A stretch of DNA of 64,000 nt, from assembly GCF_900142075.1 (NCBI RefSeq), contig NZ_FQZO01000007.1, positions 124,001-188,000 of the forward strand. The letters are read 5' to 3'. This stretch comes from Clostridium amylolyticum. GTDB lineage: Bacteria > Bacillota > Clostridia > Clostridiales > Clostridiaceae. A program made the position numbers and the translations under genes. Below, one piece after another: positions 25,914 through 35,567 of this stretch (positions within the stretch are counted from its first letter, which is position 1; each line of letters starts with the position of its first letter). Below the pieces are notes generated by a model. The model had not been told where the DNA came from and did not search any database. It saw only the letters and a program-made list of their open reading frames with translations.

Positions 25914-27581
25914 TTAATCTGCATGATCTTCTCTCACTATTATATCACTTAATTTTTCATCCGGTTCATCACCAAGTAATTCCAACAATTTCTCAGCAAT
26001 GGCCCTTCCAAGTAAAGGCGGCACTGCATTTCCTATCTGTTGATATTGAGAGTCTTTGGTCCCATAGAATTTAAATGAATCTGGAAAAGACTGCAGTCTA
26101 GCTGCTTCCCTTATGCTGATAGCTCTATTCTTCTCTGGATGTATCCACATTGACTTTCTGACATTTAGAACTGTACCAGATGGCATCTCATAGTTTAAAC
26201 GCAAATATATAGTATTCTGTGTCCTAGTTGGATCGCTATACGTAGTCTTAAGATCATCGTCTAAATCATGAAAATTTTGTCCAGGCTTTAATTTCTCAAA
26301 ACGCCCCAATGCTGTATCCCTAGTATCTGTGGTAATATGATTATAGATCATGTTATCATTATTAAGGTATCTCTGTAAGGGATTTAGAATTATTCCTTCT
26401 TTAATATCTTTCTGAACAGCCAAAGCTTCAACACTTGTTGATGTATCATATTCAGCTAAGTCCTTGATTGCATCCCCTATTTTATAAAATTCTCTATCTG
26501 TTTTCAGTACTGGCTCCGGCAACTCTACATCATTTTTTTTCAAATAAACACTTTTTACACCAATAAGTATAAATCTTTCTCTACTTTGAGGTACACCAAA
26601 GTTAACAGCATTAAGAACATCCCCTTTTACAGCATAACCCATAGACACAAACTTCTTAATTGTATAGTCAATAACATTATAAGTATTAACAACTAAACAT
26701 ATATTGTTTTTCTCTACGATCATGTCCAGTAGAATTATATCATGATCTCTAACTTCCTTCATTTTATAAATTGCTTTTTGAGTCTCTATAATTATTTTTA
26801 AATTATTTTTTATACTTTCATAACCAGTTCTGCTAACTAAAAATGTGCGTATCGAATCTTTTGTCTTATTAAAAATTTCACGATAGTAAGGATTCCAAAA
26901 TCTTATATTAGTACTTTCTAGGTCCACTATGATCTTTTTTATAGCCAATTCAGATTTTTGAAAGTATTCATTTAACTTCTCGGGTGTTTTACATTTACGA
27001 TATATAGTATTCAATTTTATATAATTTTTTTGTTCTAATATATATACATCTAAAAATTGTTCCCTCTTCAAGAATTCAATAAATTCATCTGGACATATTG
27101 TAGCTTCAGCAATTGTTATTGTTTCTTTTTTTAGCTCAACACCTAATTTTTCTACAACTTTCTCAGTTTCCTTACTACAGAAAAATTTATGTTTGTCTGA
27201 TTTAATCATTTTAACATTTTCCATTACAAAAGCTTTCGGTTCAAGGTTCTCAACTGCCCTAATATACTGGTTAATTAATTGATTATTACCGCTAATTAAT
27301 TCATTTCTTTGTCGATTAGCATTTGAAAAACCTTGACATGGTGGTCCTCCGATAATTATATCTATGTCCCCATATTTTTTTCTAATATTTTTGTAATCTG
27401 AATCTGTTATTTTTGTTATATCAGATTTAATATCAACATCTCTATGATTTTTTATATAAGTTTTTTGAGCATTTTTATTATATTCTACAGCAATTTTCAC
27501 ATCAAATTTTCCAGTTTCCAGGAAGCCATAACTTAATCCACCCGCACCGGCAAACAAATCTATTGTTGTGTACTTTTTCAT
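25914..27581 (-). CDS. DNA (cytosine-5-)-methyltransferase
   Basis: A 555-residue C5 methylase. Motif I DLFAGAGGLSYGF (8-20) binds AdoMet, motif IV GGPPCQGFSN holds the catalytic Cys82, motif VI is ENV (121-123), and motifs IX-X appear as REAARLQSFPDSFKF and QIGNAVPPLL. It is longer than the usual 330-430 because of a large insert around residues 130-290, so it may be specialised. It presumably protects host DNA from the nucleases of the adjacent Z1/PD-(D/E)XK genes, as in other restriction-modification loci. Confidence 0.93.
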   Translation of the reverse strand: MKKYTTIDLFAGAGGLSYGFLETGKFDVKIAVEYNKNAQKTYIKNHRDVDIKSDITKITDSDYKNIRKKYGDIDIIIGGPPCQGFSNANRQRNELISGNNQLINQYIRAVENLEPKAFVMENVKMIKSDKHKFFCSKETEKVVEKLGVELKKETITIAEATICPDEFIEFLKREQFLDVYILEQKNYIKLNTIYRKCKTPEKLNEYFQKSELAIKKIIVDLESTNIRFWNPYYREIFNKTKDSIRTFLVSRTGYESIKNNLKIIIETQKAIYKMKEVRDHDIILLDMIVEKNNICLVVNTYNVIDYTIKKFVSMGYAVKGDVLNAVNFGVPQSRERFILIGVKSVYLKKNDVELPEPVLKTDREFYKIGDAIKDLAEYDTSTSVEALAVQKDIKEGIILNPLQRYLNNDNMIYNHITTDTRDTALGRFEKLKPGQNFHDLDDDLKTTYSDPTRTQNTIYLRLNYEMPSGTVLNVRKSMWIHPEKNRAISIREAARLQSFPDSFKFYGTKDSQYQQIGNAVPPLLGRAIAEKLLELLGDEPDEKLSDIIVREDHAD

Positions 27582-27619
27582 TTAAATTCACCCTGTAAAT
27601 ATTTTTCCCTTCAACAGTT

Positions 27620-27642
27620 AATTTGAATTAGCATTTCAAATT
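27620..27642. promoter_or_regulatory. Inverted repeat ahead of the methylase gene
   Basis: AATTTGAA (27620-27627) and TTCAAATT (27635-27642) are perfect inverted arms seven bases apart, 39 bp upstream of the methylase ATG. It could be an operator for autoregulation; no binding protein is identified. Confidence 0.4.
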
Positions 27643-27856
27643 ATAAGTTTGTTATAACCGCATAAAAGTGTATTATAATTCTTATAAATATATATTCTCT
27701 TATAATTATACATTTGCCTTCTATTATACTACATTACATAATATCAGAATCGACAATGCTAGTAAAGTAACAACAAAATATAATAATGCTGACATTTTGA
27801 AAATTATATAGTCCTTTATTATTTATTGCTCAATTAAATATACTCTAATAAAAACT

Positions 27857-29935
27857 TTAAGATATTTTATATCCCTCCGAGCAAGCTATATCAAGAATTT
27901 CTAATAACTTCTGACATTGATATGAATTTGGTAATTTTAAAGGTATTTTAGTTGCTATTCTTAATGCTGCGATCCCCTCAGGAGTTGACAACTTCTTTGC
28001 CAATATAAAATCAAGAACTCTTCCCCAGTTTTCCGGACCATATTCTAACACCTTCGTTTGAGCCTCAAGATCAGAAACTATTTTCTGATCTTTTCTTGCC
28101 TCTTTCTCAGCAGATTTAATTTCAGACTTTTCAATAATAACTTTTTCAAATTGATTATCTAATACAATTTTTTTGTCTTTTACTCTAATCCAGCAAGCTT
28201 CTCTTTTACACCATTGAGTTACATTTATTGTATCTCTTTTAGGATCTGTTATTGTTTCAAATACAACTTTTGTAATTTTTATTAATTCATTTGTTATTAC
28301 TTCAGGTACTGATTGACGATTCCAAATAGATTGCAAATCAATTTCCTTACCCGGAAATTGAGACTTCGCTAATTTATTTAATAACGCAATAGAGTAAGTA
28401 ACTATATTTGCTCTATAACCTTGCTCATACCAAGGTTGATGTGTAACAACATTTTCCGTATGCTTAAATAATATAACCAACGCAACTGACTCCTCAAAAT
28501 ATTTTTCATTAAATTTATCATCTGAATTAGACCATTCAGAATCTATCCACTCTGCAAAATTCATAAAATTAGTTTGTGCTCCACGGCTAACTATATGTGG
28601 TATACCTCTCCATGAATTTCTTACTTTTGCAAAATCTGTTTTAGTTAACAATTGTCTCTTAGGATGTTGCGCTACAAACTTATTCTTCTCTGACTTTGTC
28701 ATACGCATTTGAGCCTGTAAATATTGCCCTCTTGCTCTCTCATAAAACCATTTTGTGTCATACTGTGTTCCCCCCACAGCTGGAGCATATAATCTTCTTG
28801 AAATTTGCTCCATCCTGATATGAAATGGATGAGTGGAGAAAAAGTCCGCATCACTTACTTTATTTTGACTATTAGAAGACCTTGATATATTTCGTATTAA
28901 ATCTCCAGATTTATCTGGATTAGAATCTATTTCCGTTAATTTCATCTGAACAAAAATATCTTTAAGGTTTGCTTTATCCTTATGCCTAGCATTAGATAGT
29001 GAGGCAGTAGTTTGTCCTCCATTTATTATTTGGAAATCTTTTGCGTAAGTAATATATTTACCATCCTGTAAATCTTCTATAACTAAGTCCATTGCTGTTG
29101 CCGATACTCCGTTATTATATGCGAAAAACATATTTGGTGACTTCAATATTGTTTCTCGTATTTTTTTATTTACAGCAACTTTAGTAGATAAAAATGATCT
29201 TACATTTCCTTCAAGTAATTGACTTCCAAAGTAATCATAAATATCTGCCAACGCTTCCCCAGGAATGATACATAGAAAACTTGTGTAGTCACTAGTTGAT
29301 GCACCACTTGCCTCAAGACACGGTATTCCTTTTCCTGTGTATGCTTTAAAATCAATTTCTATATTTTGTCTTCCCAAGTCTGAGAAACAAACTTTAAACA
29401 ATCTCTCTATGTCCCAAATTTGAAATTCCACTGGAATATCATCAATGTTTTTAGAAGGAAGTGTGTCAATACGATCACTCATAAACCCGTCTGTTAATAA
29501 TAATAATCTGTACTTTCTAATTCTATTTTTATTAGTACGTAGCAACTCTATTAAATCTGAACAAGGCGTACTTTCCTCAACCTCTTTATACAACTTATTT
29601 CCAAATGATTCTTGAATAAAGTAAAATAGTTTATCGAAAATTTGAATTGCTTGTGAACGTTTTAATATACTCTCCTCTTCACTTCCAGAATAATTTGCTA
29701 TTATTAGATTCATCGTAAAATCAAATTCGTCAAAAGCATATCCATCAACCCTAAGTTTCCTATTATTCTTACCTGTTCCAATGTAAAATGAAGGCGTGAA
29801 GTCTGGTAAAACTTCAGCACTTTCCAAATATTCAGTAGAGATTTTTACAAAAGCTGATGATGAGCCCTCCCCAATGGTGGCCGCTGTTGATTTTATATCC
29901 TCAAGAAAATCTTTACGAAAATCTTGAATATCCAT
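27857..29935 (-). CDS. AIPR family (abortive infection/phage resistance) protein
   Basis: A 692-residue protein with the AIPR core: FFAYNNGVSATA (about 270-281) and INGGQTTASL (304-313), followed by FVQMKLTEI and NSQNKVSDADFFS. AIPR proteins occur in phage-resistance loci and are proposed nucleases, but their mechanism is not established. The start at 29935 has the AGGGG site at a better distance than the ATG two codons earlier. It is the last gene of the Z1 operon, followed by 275 bp before the methylase. Confidence 0.9.
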   Translation of the reverse strand: MDIQDFRKDFLEDIKSTAATIGEGSSSAFVKISTEYLESAEVLPDFTPSFYIGTGKNNRKLRVDGYAFDEFDFTMNLIIANYSGSEEESILKRSQAIQIFDKLFYFIQESFGNKLYKEVEESTPCSDLIELLRTNKNRIRKYRLLLLTDGFMSDRIDTLPSKNIDDIPVEFQIWDIERLFKVCFSDLGRQNIEIDFKAYTGKGIPCLEASGASTSDYTSFLCIIPGEALADIYDYFGSQLLEGNVRSFLSTKVAVNKKIRETILKSPNMFFAYNNGVSATAMDLVIEDLQDGKYITYAKDFQIINGGQTTASLSNARHKDKANLKDIFVQMKLTEIDSNPDKSGDLIRNISRSSNSQNKVSDADFFSTHPFHIRMEQISRRLYAPAVGGTQYDTKWFYERARGQYLQAQMRMTKSEKNKFVAQHPKRQLLTKTDFAKVRNSWRGIPHIVSRGAQTNFMNFAEWIDSEWSNSDDKFNEKYFEESVALVILFKHTENVVTHQPWYEQGYRANIVTYSIALLNKLAKSQFPGKEIDLQSIWNRQSVPEVITNELIKITKVVFETITDPKRDTINVTQWCKREACWIRVKDKKIVLDNQFEKVIIEKSEIKSAEKEARKDQKIVSDLEAQTKVLEYGPENWGRVLDFILAKKLSTPEGIAALRIATKIPLKLPNSYQCQKLLEILDIACSEGYKIS

Positions 29936-29947
29936 TCCCATTCACCC

Positions 29948-30883
29948 CTAATTAAATTTCCAGTTTTCTATAGCAGATAGACTTATACTATATTTTACCG
30001 CTTCTACCTCAGGCGGTATATTGTTTTTTATAAGCCTTGGAAAATTACTATCAATTTTGTAATTATTCACGCCATTACATCGATATTTCTGATCATTATA
30101 TTCTTGCCTATCAGAGTACCCATATTTAAAAATCTTATTTTCAAACACTTCTTTTGCTTTTTTATTACTTGCAAGCATACACCTTAATTGTTCAACTTTC
30201 TCCATTAAGGTAAATCCATATGAATTTTCTAGTGTTGTCTTATCTAAAAAATATACACAGAGAAATCCAGGTAATTCAGCATCTAGCTGTTCAGCAGAAG
30301 ATATTGATATTGCATTGGAGGATGGTCCTGTGCACTTTACTTCTACCCAACCATCAGCATAAACGAAATCTTGATCAGCTCCATCTGGTCCAATCCACCC
30401 TTCTACAGCTACTTGTACATCCATGCCGTTTTGTATTCTTTTCTCCAGATATAACATTTCTCCCAAAAGCCCTTTTCTATTTAACTCGTCCATAAGATCA
30501 GGTCGTTCATACTCCATTAACTTAAGCCATTGGCTATATCTTTCTACAATATAGTCAATAGATTCCTGTCCGAAAAATTTATCTCTGGAAAACTCAATAA
30601 TATCCCAGCATAAACGTATAAATACATCCTCATTATGCTTTTTGATTAAACGCAAAGATAATGCCCATTTACCATCGATCCTTTGACCTGTCGAGGCAAT
30701 TATTGATTTTGAAGATGCAATGTTACTTGGTTTAAAGTTTGTTACTAGAAGTAATGTCTTCTGATTGATATCTTCATAGCCAATATACCATTCAAGTGGA
30801 TGAGTATCATCTATTCTCTTAAAGCCTCCACCATAAAACGGAATTGAATTCCACTTTTCTAATAATTCTTTGTTAGATAGCAT
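29948..30883 (-). CDS. PD-(D/E)XK motif nuclease (DUF4420 family)
   Basis: A 311-residue protein with a PD-(D/E)XK-type core: Glu142 in GLLGEMLYL, Asp172 in GADQDFVY and E181-V-K183 in DGWVEVKCTG. These provide the metal-binding triad of many restriction enzymes. The start at 30883 is behind GAGG and overlaps the Z1 gene by 11 bases. A longer frame to 30955 is only the overlap with the Z1 coding sequence. It is probably the DNA-cutting subunit of the restriction system. Confidence 0.88.
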   Translation of the reverse strand: MLSNKELLEKWNSIPFYGGGFKRIDDTHPLEWYIGYEDINQKTLLLVTNFKPSNIASSKSIIASTGQRIDGKWALSLRLIKKHNEDVFIRLCWDIIEFSRDKFFGQESIDYIVERYSQWLKLMEYERPDLMDELNRKGLLGEMLYLEKRIQNGMDVQVAVEGWIGPDGADQDFVYADGWVEVKCTGPSSNAISISSAEQLDAELPGFLCVYFLDKTTLENSYGFTLMEKVEQLRCMLASNKKAKEVFENKIFKYGYSDRQEYNDQKYRCNGVNNYKIDSNFPRLIKNNIPPEVEAVKYSISLSAIENWKFN

Positions 30884-33626
30884 CTTCATCATCCTCATCT
30901 TCATCCATATCAATCCAATTTTTAAGATCAACCATATTGACAACATAATTAGCAACCTTTGTGCCTTTTTCAGTAGCTGGAAAACCGACCCCTAATGCAA
31001 ATAAATGCTCAGGTATATTAGGTGACAGCTCTTTTCCATCTTCTGATTTGCTCTTAATTACATGCAACATTAATATAGGATTTCTCCCCTTAATCAAATA
31101 TGCACTATCAGATGGTGATTTTTGGGGATTTTCAGGATGTAGCGCTGCAAAATCGGCTTTTGCCTTTTCTATCTCTTTTTCAGACAAGCCAATCTTTGTT
31201 GATCCACCTGATCCTACCTTAACCTTCGTACCATTAATAAGTATCATCTTTTTATCTTCTACCACCGTACGAATAGAAGGATAAACTTCAATATCATTAT
31301 AGGCGCCTGCAAAAACATATGGTTCTTTACAACTTCCTTGCGGAATTGCTACATCCCACTCAAGCAATTCATTATCACTTTCTATATAATCAGCAAGAGC
31401 TCTCCCTTGAAAAGCTAAGTGCCATGGATGTGTATCGAAATTTCTTAGCAGATTTGCCACCAAATTCTTAGGAATACCCCTCCACAATTTTGCATTATGG
31501 CAATGTCCTGCATATGATCCAATACTATCTAAATTTGCAACAAATAATTTAAATACTTGCTCATTAGCCTTTAGGACATCCTTATCATTCTTAAGTCTTG
31601 GTGTTTCAAGAAGTCTACCAGAGACTGTAATAGGCCTACTCACTTGTGTACCTGTTCTCATCTTGTTTCTTGCAGTAACAATAAGTGAATTAGGGTCTTG
31701 GCGTACCTTTAACCCAAACTCTGAAGGTGTTTGCTTAACTGCTCTCATCCTTGCTATTTCAAGCTTTAACTCGTTAGTTGCATCAGTTATATACCCATAC
31801 CAATCAACTGCATCTTCCGCCATCCATATTTTAAATAAATCATCATAATTTTCTCTATATCCAAACCATCTTCCCATTTGTAATAGAGTATCATACATTT
31901 GTGAATTTCTATAAAAATAACTTACACATAACCCCTCAAGAGTTAATCCTCTAGATAAGCTATTCCCCCCTACAGCAATAACTCTAAAACCATCAGACTT
32001 ATGTGCATAATAATCCAAACTTGCTGAGCCTGTCCTCTGATTAACTGCTCTAACGTCAATTGGCATTACTGCTTTATATAAATACTTTTGCTGCAAATCT
32101 ATCCATGAACATCCAGCAACCTCTTCCAGTTTATGCTTATCCCAAATTGCCTTTAAAAGCTTTATAGAATGTATCTGTGATGATTCACTTTCATTTAATG
32201 CTGCATAGTTTCTTAACTCTGATCTAACCTTTATAAGCCATTCATTCGCCAACTCGCTAATTTTTGTTTGTACATCGGTATACCTGCTAACATTTATAAG
32301 CATTGATCTGTGTTCTGAATTATCACCTCGTAAATCTCTAATTGCATTAACAATCATGAAATAGCCCATTGCCTCAATCATACTTGGTGGTAATGCATAC
32401 ACATCAATATCTTTTTTATGTTTAAACGGAAAAAATTTATTCATCTCTTCATTCTTAATATCTAAAATAGAGCTAGTATAAGGTGCCTCAATACCAAAAA
32501 TAGCATCGGCACCGATATAATTTGATGGTGGTGATAGAGAGTAAATAAAGTCTCTTGGAAATAATTCATCGCCTAACATATCATCTTTTGTTTCTGGGTT
32601 AATAAATATATTTGCAAAAGGTGTTGCCGTGATTCCAAGATAGGACGCTTGATAAAAACTATTTAGTATATTTCTAATAGCTGAATTAATTGCCGTCGGA
32701 TTCTCATCTTCATTTCTAGTGTTTACAGATGCATTATCTGCTTCATCATCAATTAGAAGTAACGGTAGATTTATTTTGTTTTTAGTATCTGCATTATTTG
32801 CAACTAACCAACTGTGAAGATTATTTAATATCCTTTTATTTTTCTTAACTACAAAAATTGCTGGTTCGCTAATATTTGCAAGTGTCAAATCATTACTTTT
32901 CAAAATAACCGAGTTAAAATCTGTATTTACGGATGTAAAGCATGAAATTCTTTTATTAGGATTTATTCTTCCAACACCAAAAGGTGTATTTTTTATAGCT
33001 TGATCTGCCTTAGGGTCTAGCAGGTATTTACTCCGCCTTCCTGCAAATTCAGTATCTAGTCTTTCCTGGGTTTGTATTCTTAAATTCTCCATAATTCCTG
33101 CTAAAACTATAATAACCCTATACCCACAATCTGCAGCTTTGTTGCAAATTGCAGTAAAGTTAGCAGTCTTACCTGATTGTACATCACCAAGTACAAGCCC
33201 TCTTCTTTGAAAAGAATTAGTTGTATCTTTAGGATCCCCTAATAAATCTATAATTTCATCCGAAACTTTATCAAGTGTCGCTGTAACTCTAGTATTCCAG
33301 CGTTTTTCATCTTCAAGGTATTTCTTATATCTATCCCAATAAAAAAACTCTATATCGGCACGCCTTGCTGGAAGCCAAGATTGATGCTTACTATCTGGAT
33401 CAAATATATATACCCCATCATCCATAATAATAACTGTTGAAGCCTTTAACTTTTTAAGTATAGATTCATACTCTTCATCAGTTAATTGGATGGTAGATTG
33501 AGTCATATTCCTAATAGTATCAGCTTCACTCATAAACTGAGTCTCAGTTGGCGGAACTTCTTTATATTTAGTATTTATAGCAGCGGAAATAAATCTTTCA
33601 ATCATCTCCATATTTATCTTATTCAT
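30873..33626 (-). CDS. Z1 domain helicase-like ATPase
   Basis: A 917-residue protein. Walker A is GDVQSGKT (147-154) and Walker B LLIDDEADNAS (DDEAD at 293-297), showing a superfamily II-type motor. The following region, with TATPFANIFINPE, AVGGNSLSRGLTLEGLCVSYFYR and MGRWFGYR, is the Z1 domain. Z1 proteins are linked to restriction in loci that also encode GHKL ATPases. The ATG at 33626 lies one base after the GHKL stop, with GGAGGTGA upstream. Confidence 0.92.
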   Translation of the reverse strand: MNKINMEMIERFISAAINTKYKEVPPTETQFMSEADTIRNMTQSTIQLTDEEYESILKKLKASTVIIMDDGVYIFDPDSKHQSWLPARRADIEFFYWDRYKKYLEDEKRWNTRVTATLDKVSDEIIDLLGDPKDTTNSFQRRGLVLGDVQSGKTANFTAICNKAADCGYRVIIVLAGIMENLRIQTQERLDTEFAGRRSKYLLDPKADQAIKNTPFGVGRINPNKRISCFTSVNTDFNSVILKSNDLTLANISEPAIFVVKKNKRILNNLHSWLVANNADTKNKINLPLLLIDDEADNASVNTRNEDENPTAINSAIRNILNSFYQASYLGITATPFANIFINPETKDDMLGDELFPRDFIYSLSPPSNYIGADAIFGIEAPYTSSILDIKNEEMNKFFPFKHKKDIDVYALPPSMIEAMGYFMIVNAIRDLRGDNSEHRSMLINVSRYTDVQTKISELANEWLIKVRSELRNYAALNESESSQIHSIKLLKAIWDKHKLEEVAGCSWIDLQQKYLYKAVMPIDVRAVNQRTGSASLDYYAHKSDGFRVIAVGGNSLSRGLTLEGLCVSYFYRNSQMYDTLLQMGRWFGYRENYDDLFKIWMAEDAVDWYGYITDATNELKLEIARMRAVKQTPSEFGLKVRQDPNSLIVTARNKMRTGTQVSRPITVSGRLLETPRLKNDKDVLKANEQVFKLFVANLDSIGSYAGHCHNAKLWRGIPKNLVANLLRNFDTHPWHLAFQGRALADYIESDNELLEWDVAIPQGSCKEPYVFAGAYNDIEVYPSIRTVVEDKKMILINGTKVKVGSGGSTKIGLSEKEIEKAKADFAALHPENPQKSPSDSAYLIKGRNPILMLHVIKSKSEDGKELSPNIPEHLFALGVGFPATEKGTKVANYVVNMVDLKNWIDMDEDEDDEDAI

Positions 33627-33627
33627 C

Positions 33628-35085
33628 TTATTCCTCACCTCCAAATTTATTCTCTATCGCTTCGCGATAATCTGAAAATGGTTCTGCAAGAAGCAATCTC
33701 TCTAACATTTCTTCTCTTTCTTCATCATATCTGCACCCTGATAATAACTGATCCAGCAATTCAATAGTCTGTTTCTCTGAAACTATAGATTCATTCTCTA
33801 CTTTTTCATCATTAGTTAAGTCTATATATAATGAATTTAAAGGTAAATTTCCTTCTATCTGCAACAGTAACTGTTCTAATAATTTTTTCACCTCTATGCT
33901 TATATTCTGCATTCTTTCAACCAAAGGATAATCTCTATTTATCTCATAAACGATCCCAAGCTGTCTAGTCTTTAACCTATTCCATACATGAACTTTGGAA
34001 TCATCAGTTTCTTTCTTCCCCCTATATGTCCAAGTCCTTTTGCTACCTTCTGATATCCTTTCGATGATAGTGCCCAAATTTTTTCTTACTTCTTCTGGGG
34101 GTACCGCTGTTGATTTCTTTATATCCAGTGTCCATAAATCATCAAGTGAATTCGGTATATCTACTTGAACCCTAGCAAGTTTCGAAAGATCTCCCTGTCT
34201 CATCAGCCTAAACCATGTTCCCCAAACAAGTAATCTTTTGTTTCTATAGACATAGAAACCCTGTTTCTTTCTTAATCCGTCCTTACCCCCAAGATCGCTT
34301 ATCTCTGATTCAGTTAGTTTTGAAATGTGGGGTAATATATAAGGCGTAACAACAACATTCTGACCTTTAATATTTATTGATTCATCATCCATTAGCTGTG
34401 TACTTTTCTTTATCAAAAATGGATCTGAAGCTTTTAGATTATCGCTATTAATTAATATTTTTATCTTATTTAACCCTTGTTCACCAGATAAATACCTGTG
34501 GAATACTAGCGAAATATGTTCTCTTACAACATCCATTTTAAATCCGAATGATGTTACAAAATCACTTTCTCCAACACTTAATCTATCAAGATTTTGCCAA
34601 ACCACTAGTGTCCCATTTTCATTTTCAATTAGTTCATTAAACTGAGGCATCTGCTTCATTTCGTAATCTTCAAGTATAATAAGCGACCATTCTCCTGTAT
34701 TTAGGACATGATCCACATCCCATCTTCTACCTGATAATTCACCATTTTTCAAGCTAATGACTGATAATGTTCTGCACTGTGATAATGATGCAGTTTTTAG
34801 TCCAAGTCCAAATCTTCCAAGGTCTCTTAAATCCCTTTTTTCATTTGGATTTTTGCTCCCATACTGCATAGCTATATTTAGTCCATTTCCTGTCATACCA
34901 AGCCCATTATCAAGGATTGAAATATACGGCTCACCTACAGGAAAGAATTTAATACTAATTTTAGATGCTTGCGCTGCAATGCTATTATCAATAATGTCAG
35001 CAATAGCTGTTTCAAGCGAATACCCTATTGCTCTTGTGGACTCCATAAGAGTCGGTGCATATGGTGGCAAGTTAATAGTTCTCAT
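33628..35085 (-). CDS. GHKL (MutL/MORC-like) ATPase
   Basis: A 485-residue ATPase with the Bergerat fold: N box ETAIADIIDNSIAA (25-38), G1 DNGLGM (59-64), and G2 GRFGLGLKTAS (90-100). It belongs to the MutL-type group that Iyer, Abhiman and Aravind linked to restriction-modification systems. It probably acts as a DNA clamp or ATP switch with the Z1 protein. The ATG at 35085 follows GAGGTG. Confidence 0.92.
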   Translation of the reverse strand: MRTINLPPYAPTLMESTRAIGYSLETAIADIIDNSIAAQASKISIKFFPVGEPYISILDNGLGMTGNGLNIAMQYGSKNPNEKRDLRDLGRFGLGLKTASLSQCRTLSVISLKNGELSGRRWDVDHVLNTGEWSLIILEDYEMKQMPQFNELIENENGTLVVWQNLDRLSVGESDFVTSFGFKMDVVREHISLVFHRYLSGEQGLNKIKILINSDNLKASDPFLIKKSTQLMDDESINIKGQNVVVTPYILPHISKLTESEISDLGGKDGLRKKQGFYVYRNKRLLVWGTWFRLMRQGDLSKLARVQVDIPNSLDDLWTLDIKKSTAVPPEEVRKNLGTIIERISEGSKRTWTYRGKKETDDSKVHVWNRLKTRQLGIVYEINRDYPLVERMQNISIEVKKLLEQLLLQIEGNLPLNSLYIDLTNDEKVENESIVSEKQTIELLDQLLSGCRYDEEREEMLERLLLAEPFSDYREAIENKFGGEE

Positions 35086-35098
35086 AAAACACCTCACA

Positions 35099-35338
35099 TC
35101 AATTAATATTAAACTCTTTTACAAGTAAATTTACTAAAAACTTTGCTGTTTCATTATCAAATTGTATAGACTGACTTATCTTTTCAGTCATTTTCCTGTC
35201 CTCTGATCCATATGTATCTATCTGAAAATATTTAGTATCATCAACATTAAAAACTGTGTATGTACTTTGAACTTCCTTGTGAACTGAATTTCTGGTTTTT
35301 TCGATCCTCTCTAATTTACAATCCTTTATTAATGCCAT
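35099..35338 (-). CDS. Small conserved protein at the head of the Z1 operon
   Basis: A 79-residue protein, MALIKDCKLERIEKTRNS onward, with a central beta-rich part (STYTVFNVDDTKYFQIDTYGSEDRK) and a C-terminal helix. It starts five bases after a decayed or frameshifted upstream frame and lies 13 bp before the GHKL ATPase. I cannot assign a function; its place in the operon suggests a partner of the ATPase/Z1 machine. Confidence 0.7.
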   Translation of the reverse strand: MALIKDCKLERIEKTRNSVHKEVQSTYTVFNVDDTKYFQIDTYGSEDRKMTEKISQSIQFDNETAKFLVNLLVKEFNIN

Positions 35339-35343
35339 TAATA

Positions 35344-35521
35344 TCACCATTCCTTATATTTATTAATAATATTACTTGTCCAAGATAATGTTTTTCTTGA
35401 TATTATCGAGAATTCTGGTTTTCTATTTTCAATGGGTTCAAAATTTGCTAATACTCCCCATAAGCTTGCTTTCATAGCTGCTTCCAAAAAAGCTCTTCTT
35501 TATTGAATCAAACATCCCCAT
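35344..35521 (-). pseudogene. Small frame that appears frameshifted, first gene of the defence operon
   Basis: An ATG at 35521 behind GGAGATTTT opens MGMFDSIKKSF, stopping at 35438. In the next frame, the stretch RRAFLEAAMKASLWGVLANF continues to EW and a stop at 35344, directly before the next gene. The second half looks like a real C-terminus, so the two parts may be one gene of about 59 codons broken by a one-base shift near 35490, or two tiny overlapping genes. No family is recognised. Confidence 0.4.
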
Positions 35522-35530
35522 AAAATCTCC

Positions 35531-35545
35531 AAGTTACAATAACTT
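35531..35545. promoter_or_regulatory. Palindrome AAGTTACAATAACTT upstream of the defence operon
   Basis: Perfect palindrome with 6-base arms, immediately upstream of the ribosome site of the first small frame. A possible operator; no regulator gene is in the operon. Confidence 0.4.
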
Positions 35546-35567
35546 GTTTTCTATCTTTCTATAAGTA

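Noticed and set aside
27724..27795. 23-codon hydrophobic frame as a type I toxin gene
   Set aside because: The only AAAGGA is 16 bases upstream, and no antisense RNA promoter is obvious; kept only as a low-level observation.
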